Part shown: positions 1 through 8,587 of the stretch, one piece after another | Layout of the letters: every line of letters starts with the position of its first letter | How positions within the stretch are numbered: the stretch's first letter is position 1 | Notes under the pieces: model-generated | Database searches by the model: none | What the model was told of the DNA's origin: nothing | Seen by the model: the letters and a program-made list of their open reading frames with translations, nothing else | Source of the DNA: Caldilinea sp. CFX5 | GTDB lineage: Bacteria; Chloroflexota; Anaerolineae; Caldilineales; Caldilineaceae | Length of the DNA: 64,000 nucleotides | Reading direction: 5' to 3' | Assembly: GCA_021405325.1 (NCBI GenBank) | Contig: QWII01000027.1 | Span: 40,185-104,184, forward strand | Position numbers and translations under genes: made by a program

Positions 1-968
1 TAGTGGTTGTCGCCGACCACATAGTCCGGTGGGCGTTGTTGGGTGCAGATGTCCATCACTTTCGGACAGCGGGCCGCATAACCGCACTTATTGCCCTCGC
101 GCAGCAGGGGACGCTCCACGTATTCCAGGTTCACCCGATCTTGCCAGCGTTCGGTTGGATCCGCCGACGGGATCGATTGTAAGAGTTGCTGAGTATAAGG
201 GTGCATCGGGTTCGCGATGACCTGGTCGATCTCCCCCGCTTCAACCACCCGTCCGAAGCACAGCACCATGATCTGACCCCCCACATAATAGGCGGTGGAG
301 AGGTTGTGGGTGATGAACAGGCAGGAAATATTGTGTTGGTCCCGGAAATCCATCAGGATGTTCAGGAACATAGTGCGGATGGCCACATCGATCATGGAGA
401 TCGGTTCATCAGCGATGATGATCTTCGGGCGCATGAGATAGATGCGCGCCAGCATCACCCGTTGGCACTGCCCACCGCTGAGTTGGTGCGGGTAGCGCCC
501 GATCACATCTTGCGGGCGCAGGTCAACCGCCCGGAGCGACTCTTCGATCAGGCTTTGTTCCTCCTCTTTCGAGGCGGCGAGCTTGAAGTTCCTGGCCACC
601 AACTGGAGGGCGCGCTCGATTTTATAAAATGGGTTATAGATGCTGTACGGGTCCTGGAAAATGGGTTGAACCTCGCGATAGAATTCGTTGCGCTCACGGG
701 CGGACTGGCGAAAAACATCCCTTGCGCGGTAGAGAACTCGGCCCGCAGTGGGGTTAGTCAGACCCAGCAACATACGCGATAAGGTGGTTTTGCCACTCCC
801 ACTTTCGCCCACAAGGGAGATAATCGTCGGTTGCTCACGCAGCTCCAGGGATACTTGATCAACGGCGGCAATATGTTCGGGGCGAAAACCGCTGCCCGGC
901 ACGGCGTATTCGCGGGTCACACAATCGGCCTGAAGAATGATGTCATTGTTCGTCATAGGGATCACCAT
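1..968 (-). CDS. Oligopeptide/dipeptide ABC transporter ATP-binding protein (DppF/OppF-like), partial
   Basis: Second ATPase of a peptide/nickel-type importer; it would drive uptake together with the preceding ATPase on the inner face of the membrane. The window edge removes the C-terminus. Reading the minus strand gives a Walker A motif GESGSGKTT, a signature LSGGQCQRV, a Walker B region ending in ADEPISMID, a switch His in FITHN, and the start of the oligopeptide-ATPase C-terminal region with its Cys-rich motif. The ATG at 968 overlaps the stop of the upstream ATPase gene (TAATG), which suggests translational coupling; an in-frame ATG at 956 is the alternative. It is the last visible gene of the operon that begins at 6024. 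Confidence 0.9.
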   Translation of the reverse strand, partial: MVIPMTNNDIILQADCVTREYAVPGSGFRPEHIAAVDQVSLELREQPTIISLVGESGSGKTTLSRMLLGLTNPTAGRVLYRARDVFRQSARERNEFYREVQPIFQDPYSIYNPFYKIERALQLVARNFKLAASKEEEQSLIEESLRAVDLRPQDVIGRYPHQLSGGQCQRVMLARIYLMRPKIIIADEPISMIDVAIRTMFLNILMDFRDQHNISCLFITHNLSTAYYVGGQIMVLCFGRVVEAGEIDQVIANPMHPYTQQLLQSIPSADPTERWQDRVNLEYVERPLLREGNKCGYAARCPKVMDICTQQRPPDYVVGDNH

Positions 969-1969
969 TACGTATAAAGATGGCAGGCTACACTTCGTCC
1001 GGGTGCGCATTCGCGCAGCTCGGGCCTTTGTTCTCGACAGATGTCCATGACCCGGCTGCAGCGCGGGTGGAACGCACAACCTGTCGGCCAGGCCAGAGGG
1101 CTGGGAACCACACCTTGCAAGCTCTGCAAGCGTTTTCGTTCTCCGCCCACCTTTGGCGTGGCGCTTGCCAGGGCATTGCTGTAGGGATGGAGAGGATTTT
1201 TGAGCACATCAGTCGCCGTACCCACCTCGACGATCAGCCCGGCGTACATGATGCCGATCCGATCGGCAATCTGCGCGTGTACGGCCATATCATGGGTGAC
1301 ATACAGGATCGTCAAGCCTAGCTCGTTGCGGATATCTTCCAGTTCCTGAAGGATCACGCGCTGCACATTGACATCCAAGGCGGTGGTCGGCTCGTCGGCA
1401 ATCAGCAGGTCAGGGTTCAGGGTGATCGCGGCGGCAATCGTGACGCGCTGCTTCATCCCCCCGCTCAGTTCATGGGGGTACATCCGCGCGACTCCTTTGC
1501 TTAACCCGACCATCTCCAGCCGTTCACCGATCAGCTCGCGTGCTTCATTCTTGGATAACTTGATATGCGCATTGATCGCATCCATCATTTGGGTTTCAAT
1601 GCGCGCGACGGGGTTCAGCACGTTCATGGCGCTTTGCGGTACATAGGAGATGTGTTTCCACCGTAATTGGCGCATTTCGGCAGGATTGAGACGCAATAAA
1701 TCAACGATGTCGCTATTCCCGCTTCTGGCGCCTAAATACAAGGTGATCTTCCCGCTCTGGATGTGGCCGGGCAGCTTGGTCAGGCGTAATATGCCCTGGA
1801 TCAAGGTGGATTTGCCGCAGCCGGACTCCCCGGCCAATCCAAAAATTTCGCCACAGTTGATCTTTAGATCCAGGCCGTTGACGGCTTTCGACTCCCCCTG
1901 GCTGGTCGCGTACCAGATGTGCAAGCCCTCGATATCGAGGAGCGTTTGTGGTTTTATTTGAGCATACAT
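968..1969 (-). CDS. Oligopeptide/dipeptide ABC transporter ATP-binding protein (DppD/OppD-like)
   Basis: First ATPase of the peptide-type importer, 333 residues, the usual family length. Walker A GESGCGKST is at residues 47-55. The signature LSGGMKQRV, Walker B LLIADEPTTALD and switch THD follow in order. The C-terminus has the oligopeptide/dipeptide transporter extension with a Cys-containing motif (GCAFHPRCS) and CREQRPEL. The start is 3 bases after the stop of the permease gene, with a GAGAAG ribosome site overlapping that stop. It pairs with the ATPase gene that overlaps its own stop codon. Family assignment is firm; the substrate (peptide, nickel or sugar) cannot be told from sequence alone. 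Confidence 0.93.
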   Translation of the reverse strand: MYAQIKPQTLLDIEGLHIWYATSQGESKAVNGLDLKINCGEIFGLAGESGCGKSTLIQGILRLTKLPGHIQSGKITLYLGARSGNSDIVDLLRLNPAEMRQLRWKHISYVPQSAMNVLNPVARIETQMMDAINAHIKLSKNEARELIGERLEMVGLSKGVARMYPHELSGGMKQRVTIAAAITLNPDLLIADEPTTALDVNVQRVILQELEDIRNELGLTILYVTHDMAVHAQIADRIGIMYAGLIVEVGTATDVLKNPLHPYSNALASATPKVGGERKRLQSLQGVVPSPLAWPTGCAFHPRCSRVMDICREQRPELRECAPGRSVACHLYT

Positions 1970-1972
1970 GGT

Positions 1973-2842
1973 CTACTTCTCGGTTCTGCGTTGCAGGCGT
2001 GGATTGACTTGCTCTTCCATGCCACGGTTGATCATGGTGATGGCCATGAAGATCAGCATCAGCAGCCCAACCGGGATCAGCAGCAACTCGTAGCGTCCGC
2101 GGCTAAAGGCAGCCCACCCGTTGGCATAGTTGATCATCAACCCCAGGGTGATGATGTTGGATGGGCCTAAACCGATCACTTCCAGGCCGACCTCACCGAT
2201 CATAGCGCCCACCGTGCTGAAGGCGAAGCCCATGAAGAGGTAAGGGATCAGGTTGGGCAACAACTCGGTAAAGATGATGGCCAGATCGCTCTGGCCAGAG
2301 ACCCGGGCCATTTCCACGTAGCCGCGCTGCTTCATGCCAACGATCTGGGCATGGATCGTGCGGGCCGCGTAAGGCCAGCTAAACAAGGCCAGGATCACAG
2401 CCATCGCCATAACGCTGATGCCTGGCATGACCATGGCGAGGGTGACCAGCACCGGGTAAGCCGGGATGACCAGCCAGGTATTGGTGATCAGGGTCAGGCT
2501 GGCGTCAATCCAGCCCCCTTTGTAACCGGTAGTGAAACCAACGATGATGCCCAGGAAGGTCGCCACCAGGCCAGAGATGAAGCCGATCTGAAGGGAGGTG
2601 CCCAGGCCAGCCAGGTAATTGGCCAAAAGATCCCTGCCATGTCCATCGGTCCCCAAGGGGTGCGCCGCCGAACGGGGCAGCCAGGTGGGAAACTGGCCAG
2701 GCAGCGCTGGGCTGGCGCCTTTCAGGATCGGGCCGTAGATCAATGGCGCGATCAAGGCAATAAAGACCAGAATGCCCAGGGTGATCACGCCAAATCTAAA
2801 CTTTCCGCTGCCACGCCAGCAATTGGTCAGGAATTTAAGCAT
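1973..2842 (-). CDS. ABC transporter permease (DppC/OppC-like)
   Basis: Inner-membrane permease, 289 residues, with the N-terminal OppC-type segment, a first membrane span around residues 16-38, a short periplasmic region with HPLGTDGHGRD (the hallmark of DppC/OppC permeases), and further spans. The EAA loop is recognisable around MARVSGQSDLAIIFTELLPN. I chose the ATG at 2842 because an AGGAG lies 7 bases upstream of it; the longer reading from 2857 would place that ribosome site inside the coding region. It forms the membrane channel with the DppB-like permease upstream, and the gene is separated from it by a 71-base hairpin region. Confidence 0.92.
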   Translation of the reverse strand: MLKFLTNCWRGSGKFRFGVITLGILVFIALIAPLIYGPILKGASPALPGQFPTWLPRSAAHPLGTDGHGRDLLANYLAGLGTSLQIGFISGLVATFLGIIVGFTTGYKGGWIDASLTLITNTWLVIPAYPVLVTLAMVMPGISVMAMAVILALFSWPYAARTIHAQIVGMKQRGYVEMARVSGQSDLAIIFTELLPNLIPYLFMGFAFSTVGAMIGEVGLEVIGLGPSNIITLGLMINYANGWAAFSRGRYELLLIPVGLLMLIFMAITMINRGMEEQVNPRLQRRTEK

Positions 2843-2863
2843 AGCACTGCTCCTCATAGTCTG

Positions 2864-2934
2864 GCCGCTTAATTTTTAGAAATCCCTTATGCCTTACCCA
2901 GTGTGGTGATTTCTAAAAATTAAATATTCGCGGC
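2864..2934. repeat. Intercistronic inverted repeat between the two permease genes
   Basis: A perfect 16-base inverted repeat (2869-2884 and 2908-2923) is enclosed by a second short pair, GCCGC and GCGGC, at 2864-2868 and 2930-2934. It fills the gap between the dppB-like stop and the dppC-like start. There is no T-run after either arm, so an RNA-processing or partial-termination role is only an inference. Confidence 0.7.
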
Positions 2935-2935
2935 A

Positions 2936-3958
2936 CTAGGCGATAATGTCCCGACGGATACGTGGGTCGATAAAGGGTAAGGCCAGCTCCACGATCAGGC
3001 TGGCCGTCATTACGCTGAAGACAGAGAGGAGAATGATACCCATCATGGCGTTGTAGTCAAAGACCGCAATGGCGCGCGACATCAGCTCGCCGATGCCTGG
3101 GTAAACAAACAGGATCTCGATCAACAACTGACCGCTCATTAAGAAGCCCATCGTCAGCGCCAGCCCCATCGCCTGGGGTAGCATGGCGTTGCGCAGGGCG
3201 TAGCGTGTCATAATCTCCCACGGTGTAAGCCCCTTGGCCTCGGCGTACATCAGGTAATCCTCACCCAGGATGTTGATGATCAATGAGCGCGTGGAGAGGA
3301 TCCAGCCCGCCAACGAGACAACGATAATCGACAGGGCGGGTAAGATGCTGTGGGCAACGACGCTCTTGATAAAGTCCCAGTTGAAGCCAATGGCATATTG
3401 GCCGTCGAAGGCGCCGCGCGTTGGTAATAACTTTAACTGGTAACCAATGATTAGCACCAGGAAGATGGCGACGAGGTAAGGTGGGATTTGTGAAAGCGCG
3501 ATGGCAAGATTGGTCAGCCAATCGCTAGCGGCCGAATCGCGGAACCAGCCGGCGATCATTCCCACCAGCAGGCCCACGACCCAGGCGATCACAATCGAGA
3601 AGCTAAGGAGTCCTACCGTCCAAGGGAGGCGGCGCATCAACAATTCCTCCACCGGCGTGGGGAAGTTGATAAAGGAAGGCCCCAGGCTGCCGCGCAGCAA
3701 CTGTTTCAAATAATGGGTGTACTGCTCCCACACCGTGCCGTTTAAGCCGAACTGCTCCTTATAATACGCTACCATCTCAGACCCATTGGGGACTGTCACC
3801 GAATACTGGCGTTCCAGTGACTTAACCCAGGCATCGACCGGGTTCGTGGGCACCATCCGAAACGCAAAGAAAGCCACCGTGGCCGCCGCCCAGATCGTGA
3901 AAAGATAGTTAAAGATCCGGAGCAGGACGTATTTGAGAATAGGATGTCTTTTGAACAT
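2936..3958 (-). CDS. ABC transporter permease (DppB/OppB-like)
   Basis: Inner-membrane permease, 340 residues. It starts with the typical MFKRH...YVLLRIFNYLFTIW first span and contains a long periplasmic loop with the RQYSVTVPNGSEM and YKEQFGLNGTVWEQY segments found in DppB-type proteins. The EAA loop is around YAEAKGLTPWEIMTRYALRNA. The ATG at 3958 has GAGG 7-8 bases upstream. The open frame extends 40 residues further up, but that stretch crosses the palindrome at 4032-4109 and is not protein-like. It is the second gene of the importer operon, after the binding protein. Confidence 0.92.
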   Translation of the reverse strand: MFKRHPILKYVLLRIFNYLFTIWAAATVAFFAFRMVPTNPVDAWVKSLERQYSVTVPNGSEMVAYYKEQFGLNGTVWEQYTHYLKQLLRGSLGPSFINFPTPVEELLMRRLPWTVGLLSFSIVIAWVVGLLVGMIAGWFRDSAASDWLTNLAIALSQIPPYLVAIFLVLIIGYQLKLLPTRGAFDGQYAIGFNWDFIKSVVAHSILPALSIIVVSLAGWILSTRSLIINILGEDYLMYAEAKGLTPWEIMTRYALRNAMLPQAMGLALTMGFLMSGQLLIEILFVYPGIGELMSRAIAVFDYNAMMGIILLSVFSVMTASLIVELALPFIDPRIRRDIIA

Positions 3959-4031
3959 CAGCAGCCTCACATCATAAAGAAGGAAAGGTGTGCCGGGTCC
4001 GCTCTCCTGAATGGGAGTTAAAAATTCGTTT

Positions 4032-4109
4032 CGGTAATCGTAGGTGCGGTTTGTAACCGCACGGTTCTCAGGGAACAAGTGCGGTTACAAACCGCACCTA
4101 CGATTACCG
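4032..4109. repeat. Large perfect hairpin between binding-protein and permease genes
   Basis: Two perfect 31-base arms (4032-4062 and 4079-4109) flank a 16-base loop that can itself pair GTTC with GAAC. Each arm contains its own triloop hairpin: GTGCGGTT-TGT-AACCGCAC on the left and the complementary GTGCGGTT-ACA-AACCGCAC on the right. This is two REP-like units in inverted orientation. The position after a binding-protein gene fits a stoichiometry-setting structure, but this is an inference. Confidence 0.85.
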
Positions 4110-4173
4110 GTTTATATTCCTAACCTTTATAAAGGAAGACGGACCCGGCCATGAAACACAGCAGAGTAGTTGG

Positions 4174-6024
4174 TTATTGGGTTTTGGGTGTAATGTTGTG
4201 CAGCACGAATTGGATCTGCATCCACCAGTTGAAAGGCACGGTATACAGATTATCGTTGGACTGCATGTTGTCCCAATAGGTGGTGTTATAGTATTGTGTG
4301 TAAATGGTCTGGACGAGCGGCACCCCAAAAGCATTCTTCATCCACAGATCATAGGCCTGCATATAGAGGTCATGCGCAGCGGGATCATCCGGGGTGATGG
4401 CTTTCAGTTGGTCCACCACGGCATCGAATTCGGGGTCGCAGGCGCGCTGAGGGTTGCCGCGCTTGGGCAGCTCGCCGACCGGGACCACATCCTTGCATTG
4501 AAATTGGGCGTACAACTCGACCGGATCGACCGTGGCGCCGCAGAACCACCAGAAACCGATATCAAAGTCGCCGTTGTCGACCTGGGCGAAGAAGGGCGGC
4601 GAATCGGCAAACCCCTGCAGGGTGGCGTCAATGCCGATCTTCTTCAATTCTTCCGTGAAGTCCTGAGCAAAGAGGTATTCATTCGCCCCAGGGCCACCGA
4701 CCGAAGAAACCTTGATGACCACTTGCTGACCATCCGGATCGAGCAGCTTGCCGCCTTCGCTCTTGTAACCCGCCTCCGTGAGGAGTTGCATGGCTTGATC
4801 GGGGTTGTAGTTCAGGGTGCCCCACTTTTCATTGGCATCCTGGTTAATGAATTGGTCCATGTTGCGGTAGTCTGCCCAGAGCGCCTGGGCTGGCTTTGTG
4901 GGCGGGATCCAGATATTCTCGGCCCAGCGCGGGCGGTTCATCAGCATGGACATCGCCCGGCGGAACTCGGGCTTGTTTAAGTTCGGCTTGGCATTATTGA
5001 AGAAGGCGCCGCGTGGGCAAGGATCGAGATAGGCCACCACGTTGATATGCGGGATCTCGGTATCGTGCTGCTCCGTGTAGGTCTTGTAATCCATACCGAA
5101 GATGTCGGTGGCATTGGCCTTAGCCTCGGCCACTATCTGGTCCGCGGCGGGGCCGGTGCGGTAGATCACGTACTTGGGGCCGGGGTTGACGTCGGCGTTC
5201 CAGTAGTCGTCGCGGCGCTCCCAGACGTAGATCTTCTGTTCAATGTAATATTTGGCGAGCTTGTACGGGCCGGTGGTGACGGGCGGATTGTTCTTGTAGG
5301 TCAGCGGATCCACCTTTTCCCAGATGTGCTTGGGAACGATCTGTGTCAGGGCTGGCGTACAGATGCGGACCCACCAGAGCTGGTGGTAACGCGGCGTGGG
5401 CGCGCTCAAATTGACAACCATGGTGAGATCATCCACGGCGCTGACCGAATCGAACGCCAGGATATCGGGGTTGGTGCTGAGCTTAGGTTCGTTTTTGAGC
5501 AATTCAAGCGTGTAGACGATGTCATTCACCGTGAACGGTGTACCATCGTTCCAGGTGATGCCTGGCTTGATGTGGAGCGTCCATGTCTTGTAGTCGTCGC
5601 TGTACTCCATGCTTTCCGCCAGCCAGGGGACGATTTCGCCTGTGACATAGTTCACATACCACAGGGCCTCATTGGCGATCTGAATGTACCCAGCCGCCCA
5701 ATCTTCGCCATTGGGGATCCAGTCGTTAAAGCTTTCGACCATGGCGAAATTGACCTGATCCATGATTAATGCCTCGGAGCGCGGGAAAGGCAGGGTCACG
5801 CCGTTGAGGACGAACTCGCCTTCCGCGGGCGCGGCGGCGGTGTCCTCTGCCGGGGCGGTGGTCGCCGTAGCTTCTGTGCTATTCGCCGCGGTATCCTTGA
5901 TAACCGGGGGGTTGAAGACTTCGGCCGTCGGGGCCGGCGCTTGGGCGCCGCCGCCGCATCCTGCAATCATCGTCAGAATGATAACAGTGGTCAGGATGTT
6001 ATAGATTATCCTATGGGGTTTCAT
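4174..6024 (-). CDS. ABC transporter substrate-binding lipoprotein, family 5 (SBP_bac_5)
   Basis: Extracellular solute receptor of the importer, 616 residues. The N-terminus is a lipoprotein signal, KPHR then a hydrophobic stretch ending LTMIAGC with the lipidated Cys at residue 23. A low-complexity Ala/Thr/Pro/Glu linker to about residue 70 follows. The mature protein shows family-5 features: YVNYVTGEIVPWLAES, WTLHIKPGITWNDGTPF, and NDIVYTLELLK. The ATG at 6024 is preceded by GGAGG at the right distance, which rejects the longer frame to 6420. It is the first gene of the operon and has its own strong promoter about 365 bases upstream. Substrate unknown; peptides, oligosaccharides and nickel chelates are all taken by this family. 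Confidence 0.93.
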   Translation of the reverse strand: MKPHRIIYNILTTVIILTMIAGCGGGAQAPAPTAEVFNPPVIKDTAANSTEATATTAPAEDTAAAPAEGEFVLNGVTLPFPRSEALIMDQVNFAMVESFNDWIPNGEDWAAGYIQIANEALWYVNYVTGEIVPWLAESMEYSDDYKTWTLHIKPGITWNDGTPFTVNDIVYTLELLKNEPKLSTNPDILAFDSVSAVDDLTMVVNLSAPTPRYHQLWWVRICTPALTQIVPKHIWEKVDPLTYKNNPPVTTGPYKLAKYYIEQKIYVWERRDDYWNADVNPGPKYVIYRTGPAADQIVAEAKANATDIFGMDYKTYTEQHDTEIPHINVVAYLDPCPRGAFFNNAKPNLNKPEFRRAMSMLMNRPRWAENIWIPPTKPAQALWADYRNMDQFINQDANEKWGTLNYNPDQAMQLLTEAGYKSEGGKLLDPDGQQVVIKVSSVGGPGANEYLFAQDFTEELKKIGIDATLQGFADSPPFFAQVDNGDFDIGFWWFCGATVDPVELYAQFQCKDVVPVGELPKRGNPQRACDPEFDAVVDQLKAITPDDPAAHDLYMQAYDLWMKNAFGVPLVQTIYTQYYNTTYWDNMQSNDNLYTVPFNWWMQIQFVLHNITPKTQ

Positions 6025-6388
6025 CTGTCCTCCAAAATGCGAACGATTTGGGTTTGCTTTATGGACCATCAGTAGGGCTTTGAAAACGCGTGTCCCAATT
6101 GGGGTACGGAAGCTCTTGAACTGCTGGCAGAAATAAATGAGCGTAGGCAATTCTCCTTTCTGTTGCTGCGGATACCGATGCGGATATTCAAAAGCAACGT
6201 TCGTTCCGCCAGAGCGTGGACGGATGGGGAACGAGCGGACATCCATCGTAGGCAGAGACACAGTTACCCAGGAGATGGTAGCCGGGAGCGAACGTGAGAA
6301 CCAAAATTGCACAGCTAGTTTACAATATAAAGGGATATGATTGGGATATAGATATACTGTTGGATACAACTCTGTACAGAGCAATACA
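6025..6388 (-). other. Long 5' leader of the ABC importer operon
   Basis: About 360 bases separate the predicted transcription start (near 6382) from the binding-protein ATG at 6024. I see no convincing gene here. The reading frame of the binding protein stays open through it, but the translation is not lipoprotein-like. A regulatory leader RNA is possible; no known riboswitch core was recognised. Confidence 0.4.
6370..6381. promoter_or_regulatory. Candidate operator palindrome CTCTGTACAGAG
   Basis: A perfect 12-base palindrome lies just downstream of the predicted -10 box, flanked by a direct repeat ATACAAC (6364-6370 and 6384-6390). A repressor bound here would cover the transcription start of the importer operon. 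No regulator gene is adjacent in this window. Confidence 0.5.
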
Positions 6389-6417
6389 ACTATAGCAAAC
6401 AGTGCATCGTTTGTCAA
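6389..6417 (-). promoter_or_regulatory. Sigma70-type promoter of the ABC importer operon
   Basis: On the minus strand TTGACA (6417-6412) is followed after exactly 17 bases by TATAGT (6394-6389). This is the closest match to consensus in the window and points toward the binding-protein gene. Confidence 0.75.
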
Positions 6418-6474
6418 CAAGCATATACGTCATGTGTGCAACTCTAAAATCAATAGCAAGTTCAACTCGTCGGA

Positions 6475-6518
6475 AAGTCCTGCTATCCGAACCGTAAAGG
6501 GGCGGGACAGCAGGACTT
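6475..6518 (-). terminator. Hairpin downstream of the SDR gene
   Basis: A perfect 10-base inverted repeat (6475-6484 and 6509-6518) lies about 100 bases after the SDR stop codon and before the divergently placed promoter region of the next operon. It has no T-run, so terminator function is tentative. The rest of 6418-6617 shows no gene. Confidence 0.4.
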
Positions 6519-6617
6519 AACCCCAAGATCGCACCATAAACATGATACGGCCGCACTATTTACGCAACGTTCGCGCCTGATAGGCAACCGGCTCACGTCG
6601 AAGCCACGCATCATGCC

Positions 6618-7367
6618 TTAGCGCGTAAACAAATTCCGCCGTACATAATCGCCATCATCCGACGCCAGATAGGCCAGCAAGCGTGCTACACCAATCGGAT
6701 CACCCAGCTCTGAGTTGGCAATTAACGCGTCGGCGTCGCGTCCTTCCCGTTCGGCTTGCGTCTGGATCACGTTGCGCTTCAACTCGGTGTTGAGACTGCC
6801 GGGGCAGATCACATTGACCCGAATGTGGCGCGACGCCAAATGCCCCGCCAACACCATGCCCATGCCGTTGACCGCGCCCTTGCTCGTACCATAGGCAATC
6901 GACGAACTGCCGCCGATGACCCCGGCGCCGGAGGCGATCAGCAGCATCACCCCTTGCGACTCGGCTAACATCGGCGTGGCATACTTTGTGCAAAGGAACG
7001 TCCCTTTGACATTGACATCCATGACAAAGTCAAACGTTTCCAATGGGAACTCTTCCGGCTGGAGATATTGCCCTTGCAACACACCAGCCGCACAGATCAA
7101 CACATCCAACCCCTGATGGCTCTGCTTCACCTGGTCAAAGAGATTGATGACCTGTTCTTGTGACCGTACATCGACTCTATAAAAGGCTGCGTCGCCGCCA
7201 CTCGCCTGGATCGAGGCCGCTGTATCCGCCCCTTTCTCCTTCACATCGGCAATGATGACCCGCGCCCCCCGTTCGGCGCAGAGCCGCGCCGTTGCTTCGC
7301 CGATGCCTTGCGCACCGCCCGTGATCAGAATAATTTTCCCTTGAATATCGGCAATTGGATTGCTCAT
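6618..7367 (-). CDS. SDR family oxidoreductase
   Basis: Short-chain NAD(P)-dependent dehydrogenase, 249 residues, the usual family length. The cofactor motif TGGAQGIG is near residues 15-22. An Asp in IIADVKEKG after the second strand favours NAD(H). The CAAGV motif stands in for NNAG, the catalytic Ser is in LIASGAG, and the YGTSK Tyr-Lys pair is present. The C-terminus ends at NLFTR without the usual short DGG tail, a minor oddity. It lies downstream of the Ldh-family and creatininase genes on the same strand and probably acts in the same pathway, oxidising a sugar, polyol or hydroxy-acid. Substrate cannot be assigned. Confidence 0.9.
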   Translation of the reverse strand: MSNPIADIQGKIILITGGAQGIGEATARLCAERGARVIIADVKEKGADTAASIQASGGDAAFYRVDVRSQEQVINLFDQVKQSHQGLDVLICAAGVLQGQYLQPEEFPLETFDFVMDVNVKGTFLCTKYATPMLAESQGVMLLIASGAGVIGGSSSIAYGTSKGAVNGMGMVLAGHLASRHIRVNVICPGSLNTELKRNVIQTQAEREGRDADALIANSELGDPIGVARLLAYLASDDGDYVRRNLFTR

Positions 7368-7408
7368 AAACGACCCTTATCTAGTATCTTGATGAATAAC
7401 ATACTGTG

Positions 7409-7530
7409 GTAGACAGGTAAATAGGTAGACAGGTACATACGTAGGCTCGTCGAAGCCCCTGTTTACCTGTCTACCTGTCTACCTGTCTACCTATTTACCT
7501 GTCTACCTATTTACCTGTCTACCTGTCTAC
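7409..7530. repeat. 8-base-periodic inverted repeat array after the Ldh gene
   Basis: On the minus strand the array runs as repeated octamers, GTAGACAG alternating with GTAAATAG, over about nine units (7461-7530). It is then followed, after a short spacer, by an inverted copy (7409-7435). The 27-base inverted copy matches the array perfectly in two registers (7480-7506 and 7496-7522). The first octamer contains the TAG stop of the Ldh gene. The structure can fold into a long hairpin with several alternative pairings. Confidence 0.85.
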
Positions 7531-8561
7531 CACCCCATCGGCACAGCCAACTTCTGCGCCCACTGGCGTAACTGGCTGACGATGGTCTCCGGCACTTCGA
7601 CGCCATTTGCCAGCCGCTTGCGGCGATTGCGCACCTCAAAGTCGCCGGGAGCAAGGATTTCGTCGAAACCGGGGGCGAGGGGCGTCTCTTTCATGGCGTT
7701 GAGGAACAGGCGCACATTGTGTTGGTAGTCGGCCAGCGGTGTGAAGGCGGCGATGTTGAGAACTTGCATGTAACAGCCGCCCATCGCCGCCTTTTCGGGG
7801 TTGAAGGGCGCGCCCAACCCACCCAGCAGACAGACAAAGAGCGAAAGCGCATAGCCCTTGTGTAGGCCAAAGGTGGTCAGACAGCCGCCGTCATAAAAAT
7901 CGGCCGTTTTGACCGTGGGTTGGCCGTGCTTGTCAAAGAGATAACCGGGGGGCATATCCAGCCCCTTGCTGCGCGCCACCTGCACCTTCCCCTCAGCGAC
8001 AATGCTGGTGGCAAAGTCGAGGACAAAAGGAACTTCATCGCCCGTAGGGACGCCAACGGCAATCGGATTGGTACCGAGACGATATTGCGCGCCGCCATAG
8101 GGCGCCGTCCGCCCGGAATCCCGCGCGCCGCCGCCGACCGTGGTGATGCCCAGACAGCCGGCGCGGGCCGCATCTTCAGCATATTCGCCCAGCCGGCCAA
8201 TGTGGTTGATGCGGGTAAAGGTGACGCAACTGATCTTACTCTGCCGCGCCTTCTCGATCGCCAGCGCCATCGCCCGGCGCGCCGTGTAGTGACCAAAGCC
8301 GTTTTGGCCGTCGATCTTGATCGTGGTCGCATCTTCTTCGACAACGGTCGGCTCGGCGGCGGGGTCGAGTTTGCCTTCCTGGATGTGTTGCAAATAGATG
8401 GGGATGCGCAACACACCATGTGAATCATGTCCCGCCAGATTCGCCCCGACCAAAATGCGCGCCACGTCAACCGCAATATGCTCAGGCGCACCAACTTGCA
8501 TAAAGAGCCGGCTCGTCAACTCCTGTAGCGCCGCCGCCGGTACTATCTGTATGGCAACCAT
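7527..8561 (-). CDS. Ldh family oxidoreductase (malate/L-lactate/ureidoglycolate dehydrogenase type)
   Basis: NAD(P)-dependent 2-hydroxyacid dehydrogenase of the non-Rossmann Ldh_2 family, 344 residues. Family features visible are GHDSHGVLRIPIYL near the N-terminus with the catalytic His, the long INHIGRLGEYAEDAARAG motif, GTNPIAVGVP, and LPPGYLFDKHGQPT, followed by the HKGYALSLFVCLLGG segment. Two ATGs are adjacent; the second is spaced properly from the AGGAGG ribosome site, so I start at 8561. It follows a creatininase-family gene on the same strand. Malate, lactate, ureidoglycolate or delta1-piperideine-2-carboxylate are all family substrates; neighbours do not decide. Confidence 0.9.
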   Translation of the reverse strand: MVAIQIVPAAALQELTSRLFMQVGAPEHIAVDVARILVGANLAGHDSHGVLRIPIYLQHIQEGKLDPAAEPTVVEEDATTIKIDGQNGFGHYTARRAMALAIEKARQSKISCVTFTRINHIGRLGEYAEDAARAGCLGITTVGGGARDSGRTAPYGGAQYRLGTNPIAVGVPTGDEVPFVLDFATSIVAEGKVQVARSKGLDMPPGYLFDKHGQPTVKTADFYDGGCLTTFGLHKGYALSLFVCLLGGLGAPFNPEKAAMGGCYMQVLNIAAFTPLADYQHNVRLFLNAMKETPLAPGFDEILAPGDFEVRNRRKRLANGVEVPETIVSQLRQWAQKLAVPMGW

Positions 8562-8587
8562 CATTCCTCCTGTGCTTTTGTTCCAGA

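Noticed and set aside
186..782. Plus-strand frame of 198 codons at the window start
   Set aside because: The minus strand encodes a complete set of ABC ATPase motifs across the same bases; the plus frame has none.
4177..4980. Plus-strand frame of 267 codons over the binding-protein gene
   Set aside because: Antisense shadow of a gene with clear lipoprotein signal, ribosome site and promoter.
7409..7530. CRISPR or transposon end
   Set aside because: Repeat unit is 8 bases with no spacers; no transposase or target duplication.
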